Assembly (NCBI GenBank): GCA_007123395.1
Contig: SKLD01000508.1
Location: 1-7,221 of the forward strand
Reading direction: 5' to 3'
Source: Opitutales bacterium
GTDB taxonomy: Bacteria; Verrucomicrobiota; Verrucomicrobiia; Opitutales; Oceanipulchritudinaceae
Length of the DNA stretch: 7,221 nucleotides
The notes beneath the pieces are model-generated. The model saw only the letters and a program-made list of their open reading frames with translations, was not told the DNA's origin and searched no databases. Of this stretch, positions 7,001-7,221 are shown in pieces (the stretch's first letter is position 1; every line of letters begins with the position of its first letter). Both the position numbers and the translations under genes were made by a program.

Positions 7001-7221
7001 CACGGCGAGGTGCGCGTGGAGACGACGGCGGAAGGCGACAGCCGGTTCCGTATCGATGTGGTTGATACGGGATCGGGCATCTCCGAAGAAAAGCTCTCCG
7101 CCATTTTCGAGCCCTTCCAACAAGGCGACCCGGCCCCCGCGTCCGAGCCCGGGACCGGCCTTGGTCTCGCCATTTCCCGCAGCCTTGCGACCGCCCTCGG
7201 CGGCTCCCTTACCTGCGCGAG
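4064..7221 (+). CDS. Membrane sensor histidine kinase with extracytoplasmic Reg_prop beta-propeller and Y_Y_Y domain (3' partial)
   Basis: The frame is uninterrupted from ATG 4064 to the window end (1052 codons). Residues 1-24 form a signal peptide (MRLFAVIRGL, hydrophobic core, LLAANT cleavage region). Residues ~55-665 are a beta-propeller sensor of the Reg_prop type, with signature blades such as AEDREGGLWCS (313-323) and IETPDGALWLGT (478-489). Residues ~704-775 match a Y_Y_Y domain (LEGYESDWTDW, then LPAGRYRFLVEAR). One transmembrane helix follows at ~782-800 and a coiled-coil linker at ~805-848. HisKA carries the H-box SHELRTPLNAI, with H855 the predicted phosphorylated residue. HATPase_c shows the N-box NLLGNAFKFT (N973), DTGSGI (1001-1006), FEPF (1015-1018) and GTGLGLAI (1030-1037). 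All catalytic motifs present look intact. The kinase should sense a periplasmic ligand; related propeller kinases often respond to polysaccharide fragments, but the ligand here is unknown. The window cuts inside HATPase_c, so receiver or AraC-type domains as in hybrid systems may follow. Confidence 0.95.
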   Translation, partial: MRLFAVIRGLFVLGSSLAGPLLAANTGEVARETLHERGLPPFRHYPPTDYRGHTQTFQVAQDARGVVYVTNYGAVQAFDGERWERIPVPGAGFLYGIAALPDGSLAVCGVGVIGLLEAEAGGTWRYRSLLGELPEADREGVGEVWDMFATPGGLFFFTRRMMLRWHGGGMSVWHFETDRMIYGFWSGSTIYVQNLGQGLFRLKGEELHAVSDAPLVREPGPRMILDDTENGLLVVTMKDGLWHLRGNEPARVPTEADVYLKERFINRGIRLRDGRLALGTYHGGVAVLTKDGRFDFLFDEDSDLPMSGINYLAEDREGGLWCSLNSGVVRVDTSGILTHHDIRTNLPGVTVTTIRRHRDSVYLASTSGLFRLRSVASPAIPRWERIPEASGEMYKLVEHDDELFAAVEGRVVHFDGQSWTTVWDDFGLIRAVVPSRRDPDRIFIGGRIGLGSLFREDGIWKATPTVAALDEDYVESMIETPDGALWLGTAFSGLVRVTGEGRGAAWPTEARVERVGADQGLPAQRHLSLRLRGDTLIVTSPDGVFVRDAATDTFSPLSADAPTAPLPGWAWDASVRNDEGILRGTVYPTAGGSDDFNTYFGQQLPGDADAGRDPEWQWIPPALFDPIGGVRYLYSEQDASGAEILWVGGFTGLLRWEIDRAPLGVPPQVPEVSIRRVTHAAHATLFGGADAPTPWEHAHSRQALRFEFAAPLHTPGVTVTYRSRLEGYESDWTDWSGAAEREFTNLPAGRYRFLVEARTDLAKSTAPAVAAFSITPPWHLTAPAYTAYLAAFGLLLWGGVRWRLGAARREHRRLESIVAERTAALRENEVRLREARDAADRANRAKSRFLANMSHELRTPLNAIMGYAQILGRDPTVGEENLRRIGVLRSSGAHLLHLINEVLDLSKVEAGKIAIRPEPTDLRALVGALVESFRPKADHKGLRLAFTFSPGFPDRVLLDGRRVEQILFNLLGNAFKFTRHGEVRVETTAEGDSRFRIDVVDTGSGISEEKLSAIFEPFQQGDPAPASEPGTGLGLAISRSLATALGGSLTCA

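Noticed and set aside
1..7221. CRISPR array, tRNA, rRNA or insertion sequence
   Set aside because: No regularly spaced direct repeats, tRNA-like cloverleaf, rRNA motifs or transposase frame were seen; almost all of the window is taken up by two coding sequences.

Overview
The window is high-GC bacterial DNA, by eye about 60-65% GC. It holds two long plus-strand genes, both cut by the window edges, separated by about 210 bases of non-coding DNA. Very long secreted beta-propeller proteins, a sensor kinase with an extracytoplasmic ligand-binding propeller, and GC-rich paired palindromes between genes together suggest a Gram-negative-type environmental bacterium. Verrucomicrobiota or a PVC relative is my best guess. 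It is an inference from style, with no marker gene to confirm it.

Region 1 (2-3850) is one open frame encoding at least 1266 residues, with its 5' end outside the window. Its first ~355 residues are seven degenerate FG-GAP_2-like repeats, the right number for one complete beta-propeller. An unrecognised, mostly helical segment follows. The last ~580 residues are long amphipathic helices interrupted by an Ala/Gly-rich hydrophobic stretch, then a terminal beta-rich domain. From memory, this C-terminal layout and several local motifs resemble the pore/coiled-coil and TcB-binding end of Tc-toxin TcA subunits. If confirmed, this is a propeller-headed TcA-like protein, and it is the most interesting item in the window.

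Region 2 (3851-4063) is intergenic. It contains a nested palindromic element (3903-3988) with an 8-bp outer and an 11-bp inner inverted repeat around two local hairpins, typical of a REP/MITE-like dispersed sequence. It also has a compact dyad (4012-4025) just upstream of the second gene, and an unusual start region with a three-codon mini-frame and an AAGGA motif abutting the ATG.

Region 3 (4064-7221) encodes a membrane sensor histidine kinase: signal peptide, extracytoplasmic Reg_prop-type beta-propeller, Y_Y_Y domain, one transmembrane helix, HisKA and HATPase_c. The window ends inside the HATPase domain, so a C-terminal receiver or output domain cannot be excluded. The gene is not joined to region 1 by overlap or tight spacing. 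Any regulatory link between the kinase and the large exported protein is only a neighbourhood-based hypothesis. All long minus-strand frames look like antisense shadows of these two genes.
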